Shown here: positions 39,520-48,037 of the stretch, in pieces
Numbering within the stretch: the stretch's first letter is position 1
How the letters are laid out: every line of letters begins with the position of its first letter
Assembly: GCA_016713365.1 (NCBI GenBank)
Contig: JADJPG010000041.1
Coordinates: 1 to 61,209 of the forward strand
DNA: 61,209 nucleotides
DNA from: Verrucomicrobiota bacterium
GTDB lineage: Bacteria; Verrucomicrobiota; Verrucomicrobiia; Limisphaerales; JADJPG01
Direction of reading: 5' to 3'
Notes under the pieces: generated by a model
What the model saw: the letters and a program-made list of their open reading frames with translations, nothing else
Databases searched by the model: none
Told to the model about the DNA's origin: nothing
Position numbers and translations under genes: made by a program

Positions 39520-40428
39520 TCAGCGCACGGCGAGGCAATCGCGCGTGTCGTCCACTACCAGCACTCCGCCTGATTGACGCCCGGCGAGCAGGCACTCCGC
39601 AACAGCATCGCCAACGAGTTTCTCCACCGCATCGCGCATCGGACGCGCGCCGAGCTTCGGATGAAATCCTTTCCTCACGAGGAAGGGCAGCACGCCGCCA
39701 TCGAGTTGCAGCGTATGGCCACGGCTCGCAAGGAAATCGACTTCGCGCGCAATGAACTTCTGCGCGATCTCCAACTGGTGCTCGTAGCTCAAACGGTGAA
39801 ACACGAGCTTCTCTGAGATGCGCGCGAACACTTCCGGGCGAAGCGCCTGCTGCGCGCGAGTCAGGACGTGACGTTCGAGCGTCGCTTCGCTCGAATGTTG
39901 AAGGCTCATCAGTTCAGCGGAACCGATGTTCGTCGTCATCACGATGTAGAAGCCGGAGAAGTCCAGCGTCTCTCCCGTGGCAATCGTGATGCGCGCCGCG
40001 TCGAGCAGTTGGAGGAACAAATCCATGATGCGCGGATGCCCCTTCTCGATTTCATCGAACAGCAGCGTGCCTTCGCTGGAGTTCTCGCGAATCGCTCCGA
40101 AGAATCCGCGTTCGCCCAGCTTCGCGCCGAGCAAGAGTCCAAGCGCCTCTTGATTCTGAAACTCCGACATGTCGAAACGAAACAGTCGGCCAGTGCCGAA
40201 AAGATGATTCGTGAACACGACGGTCACTTCGGTTTTCCCAACACCTGTCGGGCCGAGCAGTAGAAAACTTCCACGCGGCCTTCCCGGTTTGCACAAGCCG
40301 AGTTCGCCGCGTTTCAGCGTGGAAACGATGCGCGGCAAGGCGTGGGATTGACCGCGGATTTCGCGCGGCAAGAGCAAGTCCAGTTCGTGGAGTTTGGTGA
40401 GTTTCGATGCGTCCAGGGCCGTGTTCAT
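39520..40428 (-). CDS. ClpA/ClpB-like AAA+ ATPase (single module)
   Basis: A 302-residue protein equal to the second AAA+ module of ClpB/ClpA: LPREIRGQSHALPRI, Walker A LLGPTGVGKTE, Walker B LLFDEIEKGHPRIMDLFLQLLD, sensor TTNIGS, arginine-finger region ALRPEVFARI, and a C-terminal small domain (GFHPKLGARPMRDAVEKLV). It has no first AAA+ module and no N-terminal domain. A lone ClpB D2 inside a conjugation region may remodel a pilus or relaxosome protein. It is divergent from the T4SS operon, with motif copy C in between, so both are probably controlled together. Confidence 0.85.
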   Translation of the reverse strand: MNTALDASKLTKLHELDLLLPREIRGQSHALPRIVSTLKRGELGLCKPGRPRGSFLLLGPTGVGKTEVTVVFTNHLFGTGRLFRFDMSEFQNQEALGLLLGAKLGERGFFGAIRENSSEGTLLFDEIEKGHPRIMDLFLQLLDAARITIATGETLDFSGFYIVMTTNIGSAELMSLQHSSEATLERHVLTRAQQALRPEVFARISEKLVFHRLSYEHQLEIAQKFIAREVDFLASRGHTLQLDGGVLPFLVRKGFHPKLGARPMRDAVEKLVGDAVAECLLAGRQSGGVLVVDDTRDCLAVR

Positions 40429-40453
40429 GCCCTTTCCCTTACCACGGACTTAC

Positions 40454-40483
40454 CTGCATTTTGTGTATCACATACATCTTCGC
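40454..40483 (+). promoter_or_regulatory. Recurrent element motif, copy C (before the T4SS operon)
   Basis: CATTTTGTGT-ATC-ACATACATCTTCGC. It keeps the same left 10 and right 12 bases as copies A and B, and contains TGTAT-CAC-ATACA, the same palindrome arms as copy B with the complementary spacer. It lies in the divergent interval between the AAA+ gene (40428) and the pilin gene (40565), 81 bp before the latter's ATG. Confidence 0.65.
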
Positions 40484-40564
40484 GAGGCGCGTTGGTGATT
40501 AGCTGTCGTCCGTGATTGGCGGAGAACCGCTGGTCCGAGAAACGAAACAACAACATCAACGCCT

Positions 40565-40918
40565 ATGAAGATCAAAACCAAGTTCACTCCTCGCACGCTC
40601 GCCCGGCTCCGCACGTTCGGACTCGTCGTGGCGATGCTCGCCCTCAACACGCCGTCGCTCTTCGCGCAGGCATTTAACTCGACCGAACTCAAGACCGGCA
40701 TCAGCAACACGCTCGCCGTGATCATGATGTTCGGGTTCGTCCTCGGCATCGCCGCCGTCATCGCGGGCGGGTTCGCCATCCGGCGCGGTGACGTTGACCA
40801 GGGCAAGATGTCCATCATCGGCGGGGCCATTATCGCCGCCGCCCCGGCAGTCATCTTCGCTTTCTTCAAAATCTTCGGCCTCGACGGGAGCAGTTCCGTC
40901 GGCGTCGGCAACTTCTGA
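40565..40918 (+). CDS. virB2: VirB2-like T4SS pilin
   Basis: The major pilus subunit of the conjugation apparatus. The 117-residue precursor has a long signal peptide ending LFAQA (about residue 36), then two hydrophobic helices (LAVIMMFGFVLGIAAVIAGGFAI and IIGGAIIAAAPAVIFAFFKIF) with a charged loop RRGDVDQGK between them, the standard VirB2/TrbC layout. It is the first gene of a plus-strand operon that runs to at least 50835. Motif copy C precedes it. Confidence 0.85.
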   Translation: MKIKTKFTPRTLARLRTFGLVVAMLALNTPSLFAQAFNSTELKTGISNTLAVIMMFGFVLGIAAVIAGGFAIRRGDVDQGKMSIIGGAIIAAAPAVIFAFFKIFGLDGSSSVGVGNF

Positions 40919-40933
40919 GCATCCCCCCGCGCA

Positions 40934-41299
40934 ATGTCACCCGCCGACACATCCACCATGAAAACCGAACTTCGCCTGACCGACACCAACGCAGCCTCCG
41001 ACTCCAAAGGCCGCACCTGGGGTCTCGAAGGGAATCTTTTCTGGTGGGTGGTCGGCGGGATTGGCGCGGGCATCATTCTGTTCTTCGTGCTCATCGTCGG
41101 CTTCAAGGCGGGATTGATGACTTCGTTTGGCTTCGCGGTCGTGCCGGTGCTGCTCTGTCTGGCCTACATCTTCGGGCTGCGGCAGGGCAAACCGCCCGGC
41201 TACGACCGCGACTGCCTCGAATACATCCTGTCGGGAAAGGGCTTCGGTCCTGAACTGCGGCAACCGGCGTTCGCCAAACACCCGCTGGCGGAGAAGTGA
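40934..41299 (+). CDS. virB3: VirB3-like T4SS membrane protein
   Basis: A 121-residue inner-membrane protein with paired hydrophobic segments (FWWVVGGIGAGIILFFVLIVGF and MTSFGFAVVPVLLCLAYIFGL) followed by a cytoplasmic tail with GKPPGYDRDCLEY. The order pilin-VirB3-VirB4 supports the assignment, because VirB3 normally precedes and binds VirB4. The ATG at 40934 gives a nine-residue leader; an in-frame ATG at 40958 is an alternative start. No strong Shine-Dalgarno distinguishes them. Confidence 0.8.
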   Translation: MSPADTSTMKTELRLTDTNAASDSKGRTWGLEGNLFWWVVGGIGAGIILFFVLIVGFKAGLMTSFGFAVVPVLLCLAYIFGLRQGKPPGYDRDCLEYILSGKGFGPELRQPAFAKHPLAEK

Positions 41300-41302
41300 G
41301 CC

Positions 41303-41572
41303 ATGAGCCGCCACATTCTCGCCCAACTCAACGACGCCGAGAGCGCGCTGCGGGAGAACCTTCATCGCCACGACCTCGACCCGACCGCTCGCGCGCACAT
41401 GGAACGCGCGTTGAGCCACACGCGCGAAGCGTACATCGCGACGAACGAAGTCGGCAAAGCCCGCACGGTGCAGCGGTTGGTCAGTGATATGGAAAAAGTC
41501 GAACGCCTCACCGAGAAGCTCCGCAAGCGCCAGTCCCCCGAAACCGTCGTCGTGAAACCCATTCGCATCTGA
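41303..41572 (+). CDS. Small helical protein between virB3 and virB4
   Basis: An 89-residue, almost entirely alpha-helical and charged protein (LNDAESALRENLHRHDLDPTARAHMERALSHTREAY, then KARTVQRLVSDMEKVERLTEKLRKR). I recognise no family and there is no counterpart in the standard VirB set. The 3-bp gaps on both sides tie it firmly to the T4SS operon. A soluble cytoplasmic accessory of VirB4 is a reasonable guess. Confidence 0.65.
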   Translation: MSRHILAQLNDAESALRENLHRHDLDPTARAHMERALSHTREAYIATNEVGKARTVQRLVSDMEKVERLTEKLRKRQSPETVVVKPIRI

Positions 41573-41575
41573 GCC

Positions 41576-44323
41576 ATGTCTGAACGCGCACCCAACGGTT
41601 ACTTCATCCGCGATCTGATTGTCTTCAATCATCTGCGGCGTGGCGGCTACGTCTCGAAAGGATTCGTCTTCGAGGCACCTGACCTGACGAACTCGCCTGT
41701 CGCCGACCTGAACGCCTTTCAGGACCAGCTCTGTCTTCTGCTCGCGTCCCTCAATGAAAACCAGCGCCTCCAGGTTCAGTACTTCTGCGATTCCGACTAC
41801 AAGGGCGAGTTGCTGCGCTACCAGCAGGAGACGGAGCGGTTCACGAACGTCTGGACGAAACGGGCGCGCAACGAGCGCTTCTCCCGCTACTGGTCGGCCA
41901 TGTCGGAGCGCAAGCTGCGGCGTCAGCGCGTCATCCTCTACATCTCCCGCACACTGGAGAATACACCGAAGGCATTTCAAACCGCCGCCGCCCGCCGCGA
42001 CTACTATTCGGTCCTGCTCGATCAGCTTCAATCCGAGTTCGAGCACGTCCACCGGCTGCTCATCGAAATTTTCGCGTCGGCGGGCACGCGAGTTCTGCCC
42101 ATGTCGGACCTCGACCACTATCGCGACTACAAGCGGTTCCTCAATCCGTCATTGAACGACCGCTTTGGCTACGACACGGCAGACGGCTTCTCGCCCGAGC
42201 TGTCGTTGCAAGAGAATTGCTGGCACAGCGAAGGCAACGGGCAGTCGGATTTTGGATTCTTCCTCGATGGTCACTACCACTCGCTCATCGTCCTGACCCG
42301 CTGGCCGCGCACGACCTATCCGGGAATCATTCAGCGGCTCACGAATCTGCGCCTCCTCGACTACACCATCACCGTCAACGTGGACCCGTTGCCAGTCTCA
42401 AAGGAAATCAACAAGGAGGAAAAGGAGCACGACCGCGTGGCCGGCGACTACGCCAGTGAGAAGAAGATTTCCCTGCTCACCGTGATGGAGAAGAAGCAAA
42501 AGAAAATCCACGCGCTGATGCAGGGGCAGACCATCCCGTTCAACGCGATGCTCGTCATCCGGGTGTGGGACAAAACCCGCGACGGGCTGAGCGCGAAGTC
42601 CGGGGCCATCAAGAACGCCGTGAACTCGATGAACTCGGCGCAATACTTCGAGAGCAACCTGCCGAGCACGTCGAAGAACCTCTTCTTCCAAACCTGGCCG
42701 GGCTGGACGTGGGGCCGCTACGAACATCGCAAGCTCTACTCCGAGCATCGTTACCTGGCCGACATGCTGCCAGTGACGAGCACATTCACCGGACACCTCG
42801 CCACGGCTGAGGCGATTTACGAAGGACCAGCCAGCAATCTCATCGGCGTCGAGACGTTCTCCGGCGGTGACGGTAATGCTTCTCCGCAGCACGCCGTCTT
42901 GCTCGGCATGTCCGGCGCGGGCAAGTCCGTCACCGTCTGCGATCTTCTCACGCAGACCGAGGGCTACTTCGGTTACACTGTCATCATCGAGGAGGGATTA
43001 AGCTACGGCATCTATACGCAGACCGTGGACGAAGCCGCGCGGCCCATCATCATCCATCCCGACGGCGACCTGACGATCAATTACCTCGACACGAAAGGTC
43101 TCCCCCTCACGCCTGACCATCTCTCGGCCGCGACTGCGCTGGCCGCGCGTATGATTGGAACCAGCGCCCAGGAGGACAAGCAGATGCTCAGGCAGGCGCA
43201 GATCGCCAAGTACATCAACCTGCTTTACGAGGATGCGTTTCAGGACTGGCAGAAGAAACGCCACGACCAGCTTCTTGCGATTGCCCGCCACGCGATGGCG
43301 TTGCAGCAGTTCCGGGTGGAACGGATGCCGCCCGGAGCCACCACGCTCGAAACTTTTGCGGACTTCCGCGACTGGAAGGCCAGCCACCCCGACGAGGCCG
43401 AGAACTACCAGCGTCAAATCGAAGAAGCTGCCGCGCTGAAGTTCCTCAAAGAACCCCGCACCAGCAAGGAAGTCCGCAACCTCGCCTTCGCCTACTTCGC
43501 GCCGGAGGAATTCCCGACGCACCGGATGCTCCAAGAGTTGATGATGCTCGACCCGATGGGCGCGGAGCGCGACCAGATCATGGAAATCGCGACGTTGCTG
43601 CTCCCGTGGTGTCGCGATGGCAACTACGGCTGCCTGTTCGACGGCACGAGCAACCTTTCGCTCACCGGCAAGATCGCCCACTTCGAGTTGGGCTACATCC
43701 CGGAGAGCGCGAAGGAACTCAAATCCGCCGCTGGATTCCTCATCACCAATCACGCCCGCAAACACATCATGACGCTGCCACGCGCGGTGCGGAAAAGGAA
43801 TGTGTACGAGGAAGTCGCCCGCTTCCTCGACATTCCCGGCGGCCAGGAGATCGTTCAGGAATCATACGCGCAGCTTCGGAAGTTCAATTGCTGGAACATC
43901 TCCATCGTGCAGCAGTACGCACGGTTCAAGCAGTCGCGCATCCGCTCGGCGGTGTTCGGGAACAGCCGCCAGTTCTACATCATGCGGCAGAACGACCGCG
44001 CGGACCTGGAGGACATGGGCCGGGACATCTCGATTCCCGAAGTGACCCAGCACGCGATCATGAACTACCCGCTGCCCGACCATCAAACTGGCCAGAAGTA
44101 TTCGCCGTTCACGTATCTCCACACTGACTCGACTCGTAATCTCTGCGGCACCGTCCACAACGTCGCCTCGCCGGAGATGCTGTATTGCTCGTCTTCGAGT
44201 GGTGAGCACTTCGACAAGCGCGCTCGTGAGTTGAAGGCTAGCACCAGCATCGTCGAGGGCATCATCACCCACGCCAACCGCCGTTCGTCATCGCCTCCGG
44301 AAATCACCACCGCACGTTTATGA
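41576..44323 (+). CDS. virB4: VirB4-like T4SS ATPase
   Basis: The 915-residue motor that powers pilus assembly and substrate transfer. The N-terminal domain (about 1-430) has PLPVSKEINKEEKEHD and TLMEKKQKKIHALMQG-like coiled segments. The C-terminal ATPase has Walker A LLGMSGAGKSVT (near residue 445) and VIIEEGLSYG. YRKHIMTLPRAVRKRNVYEEVARFL and the later NCWNISIVQQY lie near Walker B. The length is slightly above the usual ~800-870. The stop overlaps the ATG of the next gene by 4 bp. Confidence 0.92.
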   Translation: MSERAPNGYFIRDLIVFNHLRRGGYVSKGFVFEAPDLTNSPVADLNAFQDQLCLLLASLNENQRLQVQYFCDSDYKGELLRYQQETERFTNVWTKRARNERFSRYWSAMSERKLRRQRVILYISRTLENTPKAFQTAAARRDYYSVLLDQLQSEFEHVHRLLIEIFASAGTRVLPMSDLDHYRDYKRFLNPSLNDRFGYDTADGFSPELSLQENCWHSEGNGQSDFGFFLDGHYHSLIVLTRWPRTTYPGIIQRLTNLRLLDYTITVNVDPLPVSKEINKEEKEHDRVAGDYASEKKISLLTVMEKKQKKIHALMQGQTIPFNAMLVIRVWDKTRDGLSAKSGAIKNAVNSMNSAQYFESNLPSTSKNLFFQTWPGWTWGRYEHRKLYSEHRYLADMLPVTSTFTGHLATAEAIYEGPASNLIGVETFSGGDGNASPQHAVLLGMSGAGKSVTVCDLLTQTEGYFGYTVIIEEGLSYGIYTQTVDEAARPIIIHPDGDLTINYLDTKGLPLTPDHLSAATALAARMIGTSAQEDKQMLRQAQIAKYINLLYEDAFQDWQKKRHDQLLAIARHAMALQQFRVERMPPGATTLETFADFRDWKASHPDEAENYQRQIEEAAALKFLKEPRTSKEVRNLAFAYFAPEEFPTHRMLQELMMLDPMGAERDQIMEIATLLLPWCRDGNYGCLFDGTSNLSLTGKIAHFELGYIPESAKELKSAAGFLITNHARKHIMTLPRAVRKRNVYEEVARFLDIPGGQEIVQESYAQLRKFNCWNISIVQQYARFKQSRIRSAVFGNSRQFYIMRQNDRADLEDMGRDISIPEVTQHAIMNYPLPDHQTGQKYSPFTYLHTDSTRNLCGTVHNVASPEMLYCSSSSGEHFDKRARELKASTSIVEGIITHANRRSSSPPEITTARL

Positions 44324-44742
44324 AAATCAAAATCACCATGTTTACTCGAATCACCGCGCTCGCAGCCATGATCGGCGTGTTCGCAGGTTGCGCCGCCACC
44401 CGTCCCATCGGCGACACCGTGCTCGGTGCCGGCGGTGCCTATCTCGGTCACGAGTTATCGGACGGAAATCCCATCGCCACCGCCGCCGGGGCCGCCGGAG
44501 GAGTGCTTTTGAGCGAGGGAATGCATTACCTCGCGAAGAAGGAAACCCAAAAGGCTTACGCCGCCGGCTACGACAAGGGCAAGAGCGACGCCGTGAAGCA
44601 GCAATACTGGCTCTACGTGTCGCTCCAGCGGCAGCGCAATCGCGTCAGCAACGTCCGCCTGTATCCGGTGCAACTGCCGGAGCAGCACATTGACGGTGTG
44701 ACGTTCCAACCAACCACCAAATACCTCCGCATCGAGGAATAA
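44320..44742 (+). CDS. T4SS-associated lipoprotein
   Basis: A 140-residue lipoprotein: hydrophobic signal (ITALAAMIGVFAGC) with the lipobox Cys near residue 24, followed by a Gly/Ala-rich glycine-zipper-like stretch (GDTVLGAGGAYLGHELS..., AAGAAGGVLLSEG) and a charged C-terminus. Position between VirB4 and VirB5 resembles that of VirB7-type lipoproteins or TrbK, but VirB7 is much shorter, so I give no symbol. Overlaps virB4 by 4 bp. An in-frame ATG at 44338 is also possible. Confidence 0.75.
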   Translation: MKIKITMFTRITALAAMIGVFAGCAATRPIGDTVLGAGGAYLGHELSDGNPIATAAGAAGGVLLSEGMHYLAKKETQKAYAAGYDKGKSDAVKQQYWLYVSLQRQRNRVSNVRLYPVQLPEQHIDGVTFQPTTKYLRIEE

Positions 44743-44756
44743 CCAAAGGAAGTACC

Positions 44757-45557
44757 ATGAGAAAGTTCATCGCACTCGCAATCCTCACGCTGACGCTCGC
44801 GTCGTCGGCCCGCGCTCAGTGGATCGTTTTCGATCCGACGAGCAACATCCAATCAATCCTCAACACCGCGCAGGAAATCGCGAAGTTCGTTGAGATGATC
44901 CAGAACCAAGTGGAGCAGATCGAGCAGCTCACCGAGCAAGTCCAGACGCTTCATCACTACGTTGACCTGTTCGGCGACCCGTCGAAGTTCGCGCCCGCCT
45001 CCATCGCGGCACTGACCGCCGACCTGAAGAAGACCGAACTTGGTGAGACGTTGACTAACCTCCAAACGGCCGCGAATGCGGCTACGGCGATGGCCTATAC
45101 CGGAGCCGGTTTGTTCCAGGCAGTGAACGAGCAGTTCACCACGCCGAACGGCGCGACGGTTCAGCGACGAGATCAACCATATCGCCCCATCGCAGCAGTT
45201 CAGCAGACCACAGACAATTATCTCGACGTGTCCAAGGACGCGGCCAGTCGTCGTGTGGCGTTGAAGAGCGAGATCGCCAAGACCACTGATGCGCTGAAGG
45301 CCGCGCAAACCGACGCCGAGGTGCAGAAGCTCACCGGCGTTCTCATCGGCCTCTCGGCCGCGCTGAACAACACTGATTACGAAATCAGCCAGGCCACATC
45401 CGCCGCACTGGTGCAGGACATCGCGAATCGCTCGGACGCGCAGCGCCAGGTCGAAGCGAAGAAGGAACAGCAACACGCCGAGTTCACCGAAGCGGTGGAC
45501 AAATACGGCAAGACGTTCCGGCTGCTCAACGCGCCGGTGAAATTCCCGACTCCGTAA
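44757..45557 (+). CDS. VirB5/TrbJ-like T4SS protein
   Basis: A 266-residue exported protein. Signal peptide residues 1-20 (LAILTLTLASSARA), then QWIVFDPTSNIQSILNTAQEI, the typical start of TrbJ/VirB5 proteins. The rest is long helices, including FVEMIQNQVEQIEQLTEQVQTLHH and a C-terminal coiled coil. It would sit in the periplasm or at the pilus tip and help adhesion or assembly. AAGGAAG precedes the ATG at 44757. Order VirB4-lipoprotein-VirB5-VirB6 matches Trb/P-type systems. Confidence 0.8.
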   Translation: MRKFIALAILTLTLASSARAQWIVFDPTSNIQSILNTAQEIAKFVEMIQNQVEQIEQLTEQVQTLHHYVDLFGDPSKFAPASIAALTADLKKTELGETLTNLQTAANAATAMAYTGAGLFQAVNEQFTTPNGATVQRRDQPYRPIAAVQQTTDNYLDVSKDAASRRVALKSEIAKTTDALKAAQTDAEVQKLTGVLIGLSAALNNTDYEISQATSAALVQDIANRSDAQRQVEAKKEQQHAEFTEAVDKYGKTFRLLNAPVKFPTP

Positions 45558-45576
45558 ACCTTCATCGTCCCGACGT

Positions 45577-47163
45577 ATGGCCCCATTCGAGAGCATCTTC
45601 CCCACGTTCCTGCAAAAGTGCGCCGAGTTGCACGAGTTGCTGCGCATCGTGGCGTTCATGCTCTTCATCGTCGGGACGATCCTCTTCGTCTTGCACGGGT
45701 TCTCGGCCAAGACGCTCACCCTCCATCTCGTGCGCCTGCTCGTGCTCACGGCGTTGCTCGTGATGTTGCCGCAATGGGGCAACCAGGCGCAGGAGCTTCT
45801 CCAGACTTCCATTCTAAACGGACTCGGCATCGACCCGGCCAACGTGCAGGACCAATACAACCAACTGCTCGTCGTGAAACGCGACACCGGCAATGACCGA
45901 TCATGGTGGGACATCCTCGGCGACCTCCAAGGATTCAGCGTCGAGTTGCTCATTTCGGGAATTCTCTGGCTGCTCGGCCACTTCGCTTCGCTACTCCTGT
46001 TTTGGGCCTACATCTTTCAAAAAGTGATTCTCTACACGGGCTACGCACTGTCGCCGTTGCTCATCGGCTTCATGGCTATTCCACCACTTCGTTCCATTGG
46101 CAGCCGTTACCTCCTGAATATCGTCGGCGTGCTCATCTGGCCGCTCGGCTGGGCGGTTGCCGCCATCATCACGCAGGGGATTCTCGATTTCATGACGGAC
46201 CCTTCGCTGCGTTTCGTTGACCCAACAGCGTCGGCCTATTCGTTGCAAGCGTCACTCGGAGCAGTCGTGCTCGCCTTCTGGCTGGCGTTCAGCACCGTCG
46301 CCGCGCCGGTCGTCATTCAAAAGGTTCTCACCTACGGCGCATTGGCTGGCGGGCCGCTCATCGCGGGTGCGTTCGGCAGCTTCTTCCAGACAGCCGCCAC
46401 CACCGCAGGCGCGGCGGCTGTCACCTCCAGTGCTGGCGTTCCAATTCTCACCGCCGGAGCGGCAGGCATGGCCGCTGTCCTCAGTACACTTTCCACTGCC
46501 GCCGGCCAAGGCAGCGCTGGCGCCATCATCATCGCGGGCAGCGGACTCCCGCCGCGCAGCGCCCGTGGCCGCCCCGGCGACGACATCTTCGCCCAGCGCG
46601 ACCGATTGCCGTGGTTCTGGTTTTTCGTCGCCGTGGCCGTAACGGTCGGCGCGGCGATTGATCGCTTGCACCTGGTCAACCAGTTCAAGCAGCGCGAGCG
46701 CGTGGTCATCATTGACCCGGCGCAGACCTATTACATAAGTCCATTGCTCCAATTTCAGGAGGCCAAGGAACTTCACGCGCAACAGGCTGAACTCGCGGCG
46801 ATGACGTTCCTCAGCCGGAACCCGAAGGAGTTCGACCATTCCGATCTGCTCCGCCAGGTTTTTCTGAAACCGGCGTTGGAGAAGGCGCAGGAGCATCGCT
46901 CGCGCGAAGCCGTTGAGTTCCGCTCCAAGCAGCTTCATCAAAAGCCGGAGATCGCGAAAATCGAGATTCTGGCAACACGCGAAAACGAAGTGCTCGCCAG
47001 CGTCTCCGGCCAGGTGATTCGCACCGGGATCTTTCAGGAGAAAGTCTTCAACGAAGCGTTTGGCTTCAAGCTCACGCTCCGGCTCATTCGCAATCCCAAC
47101 ATGGCCATGAACGGCCGCTTCCCGACTGCGGTCGGTGACTTCAAATATGAAATCAGCAAGTAG
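45577..47163 (+). CDS. Apparent VirB6 (TrbL)-VirB8 fusion protein
   Basis: One uninterrupted 528-residue frame with two parts. Residues 1-310 are a polytopic VirB6/TrbL-like protein: hydrophobic segments LLRIVAFMLFIVGTILFVL, FSVELLISGILWLLGHFASLLLFWAYIF, LLIGFMAIPPL, YLLNIVGVLIWPLGWAVAAII and an Ala/Gly-rich stretch. Residues 335-528 look like VirB8/TrbF: charged linker RSARGRPGDDIFAQRDRLP, one membrane helix (WFWFFVAVAVTVGAAI), then a periplasmic domain (VVIIDPAQTYYISPLLQF..., NGRFPTAVGDFKYEI). I found no internal start that would separate them. No other VirB6 or VirB8 is in the operon. The start is ATG at 45577. Confidence 0.75.
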   Translation: MAPFESIFPTFLQKCAELHELLRIVAFMLFIVGTILFVLHGFSAKTLTLHLVRLLVLTALLVMLPQWGNQAQELLQTSILNGLGIDPANVQDQYNQLLVVKRDTGNDRSWWDILGDLQGFSVELLISGILWLLGHFASLLLFWAYIFQKVILYTGYALSPLLIGFMAIPPLRSIGSRYLLNIVGVLIWPLGWAVAAIITQGILDFMTDPSLRFVDPTASAYSLQASLGAVVLAFWLAFSTVAAPVVIQKVLTYGALAGGPLIAGAFGSFFQTAATTAGAAAVTSSAGVPILTAGAAGMAAVLSTLSTAAGQGSAGAIIIAGSGLPPRSARGRPGDDIFAQRDRLPWFWFFVAVAVTVGAAIDRLHLVNQFKQRERVVIIDPAQTYYISPLLQFQEAKELHAQQAELAAMTFLSRNPKEFDHSDLLRQVFLKPALEKAQEHRSREAVEFRSKQLHQKPEIAKIEILATRENEVLASVSGQVIRTGIFQEKVFNEAFGFKLTLRLIRNPNMAMNGRFPTAVGDFKYEISK

Positions 47164-48037
47164 CCTTCTGTTGCTCGCGGCCACGGTCGCCCTCGCCGAG
47201 CCGCCCGAAGCGGTTCAGCGCATCACGCTCGACGAGCGCGTGGTCGTCACCGTGCCGGTCGCCACGAACCGGGTGACCACCATCAGCTTCCCCGGCCCCA
47301 TCGCGGCGATTGACGCCGTGGGCGTCAGTGCCGATCCGAAAGTGCCGGGCCAGTTCCAACTGGCGCACACCAGAGGTTCGTCATTTCTGTCCGTGCGTGC
47401 AGCGGCACGAAAGGCAGCGACGAATCTGAATATCCGCTGGAACAAGAAAACCTACGTCTTCGAGTTGGTAGAGAGCGATACGCCGGTGCTGGCGCTGAAC
47501 CTCGAAGATCGTGCGACCGCCGATGTCGCGCAGCCGGCTCCCGTGGTTTCGCCCACACGGCTGCTTGCGTTGCTCGACAAAGCGAAAGCGTTTCCACTGC
47601 TCAAGCAGCATCAGCCGGAAGCCGTCTCCCAGGCGGAAGCGAGAACTTTCGCCGACAAGCCGCAGATCACCGATTTCAACGATTACGAAATCCGCGTCGA
47701 GGAAGTGTTCCGATTCAACCCGGAGGACTCGCTCGTCTTTCACGTCACGTTGCGAAACAAGTCCGAACAGGAGATTCGCTATCGCCCGGAGAGCTTCACC
47801 GTCCGGGTCGGCAACCGCGTCTATCATCAATCCGTGAGCGATGCGCCGGGTGTGCTGCCGCCGAAGTCGCAGAGCACGGTCTATTTCGCCGTCACCGGAA
47901 CACCCGATGGCGGGCGCAACGAACTTTCGCTCAAGAACGAATTCTGCGTGTTCGTGACCAGGCTGACGCCCTCACCAGCGTTGCCGAATCCAAGTCCCGA
48001 GCCGCCGCCCACGCGACCGGAGGAGAAGCAGCCATGA
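47147..48037 (+). CDS. VirB9/TrbG-like outer-membrane-complex protein
   Basis: A 296-residue exported protein starting MKSASSLLLLAATVALAEPPEAVQ, a signal peptide. The N-terminal domain ITLDERVVVTVPVATNRVTTISFPG... is the beta-rich VirB9/TrbG/TraK-type N-domain, and FLSVRAAARKAATNLNIRW with KKTYVFELV is typical of VirB9. The C-terminal half (DYEIRVEEVFRFNPEDSLVFHVTLRN) is a second beta domain with a Pro-rich end. The ATG at 47147 overlaps the end of the VirB6-VirB8 gene by 17 bp, and its stop overlaps the VirB10 start by 4 bp. The VirB9 call is by fold pattern and gene order. Confidence 0.75.
   Translation: MKSASSLLLLAATVALAEPPEAVQRITLDERVVVTVPVATNRVTTISFPGPIAAIDAVGVSADPKVPGQFQLAHTRGSSFLSVRAAARKAATNLNIRWNKKTYVFELVESDTPVLALNLEDRATADVAQPAPVVSPTRLLALLDKAKAFPLLKQHQPEAVSQAEARTFADKPQITDFNDYEIRVEEVFRFNPEDSLVFHVTLRNKSEQEIRYRPESFTVRVGNRVYHQSVSDAPGVLPPKSQSTVYFAVTGTPDGGRNELSLKNEFCVFVTRLTPSPALPNPSPEPPPTRPEEKQP

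Noticed and set aside
40937..42118. 393-aa minus-strand frame opposite virB3-virB4
   Set aside because: Antisense shadow across several coupled plus-strand genes.
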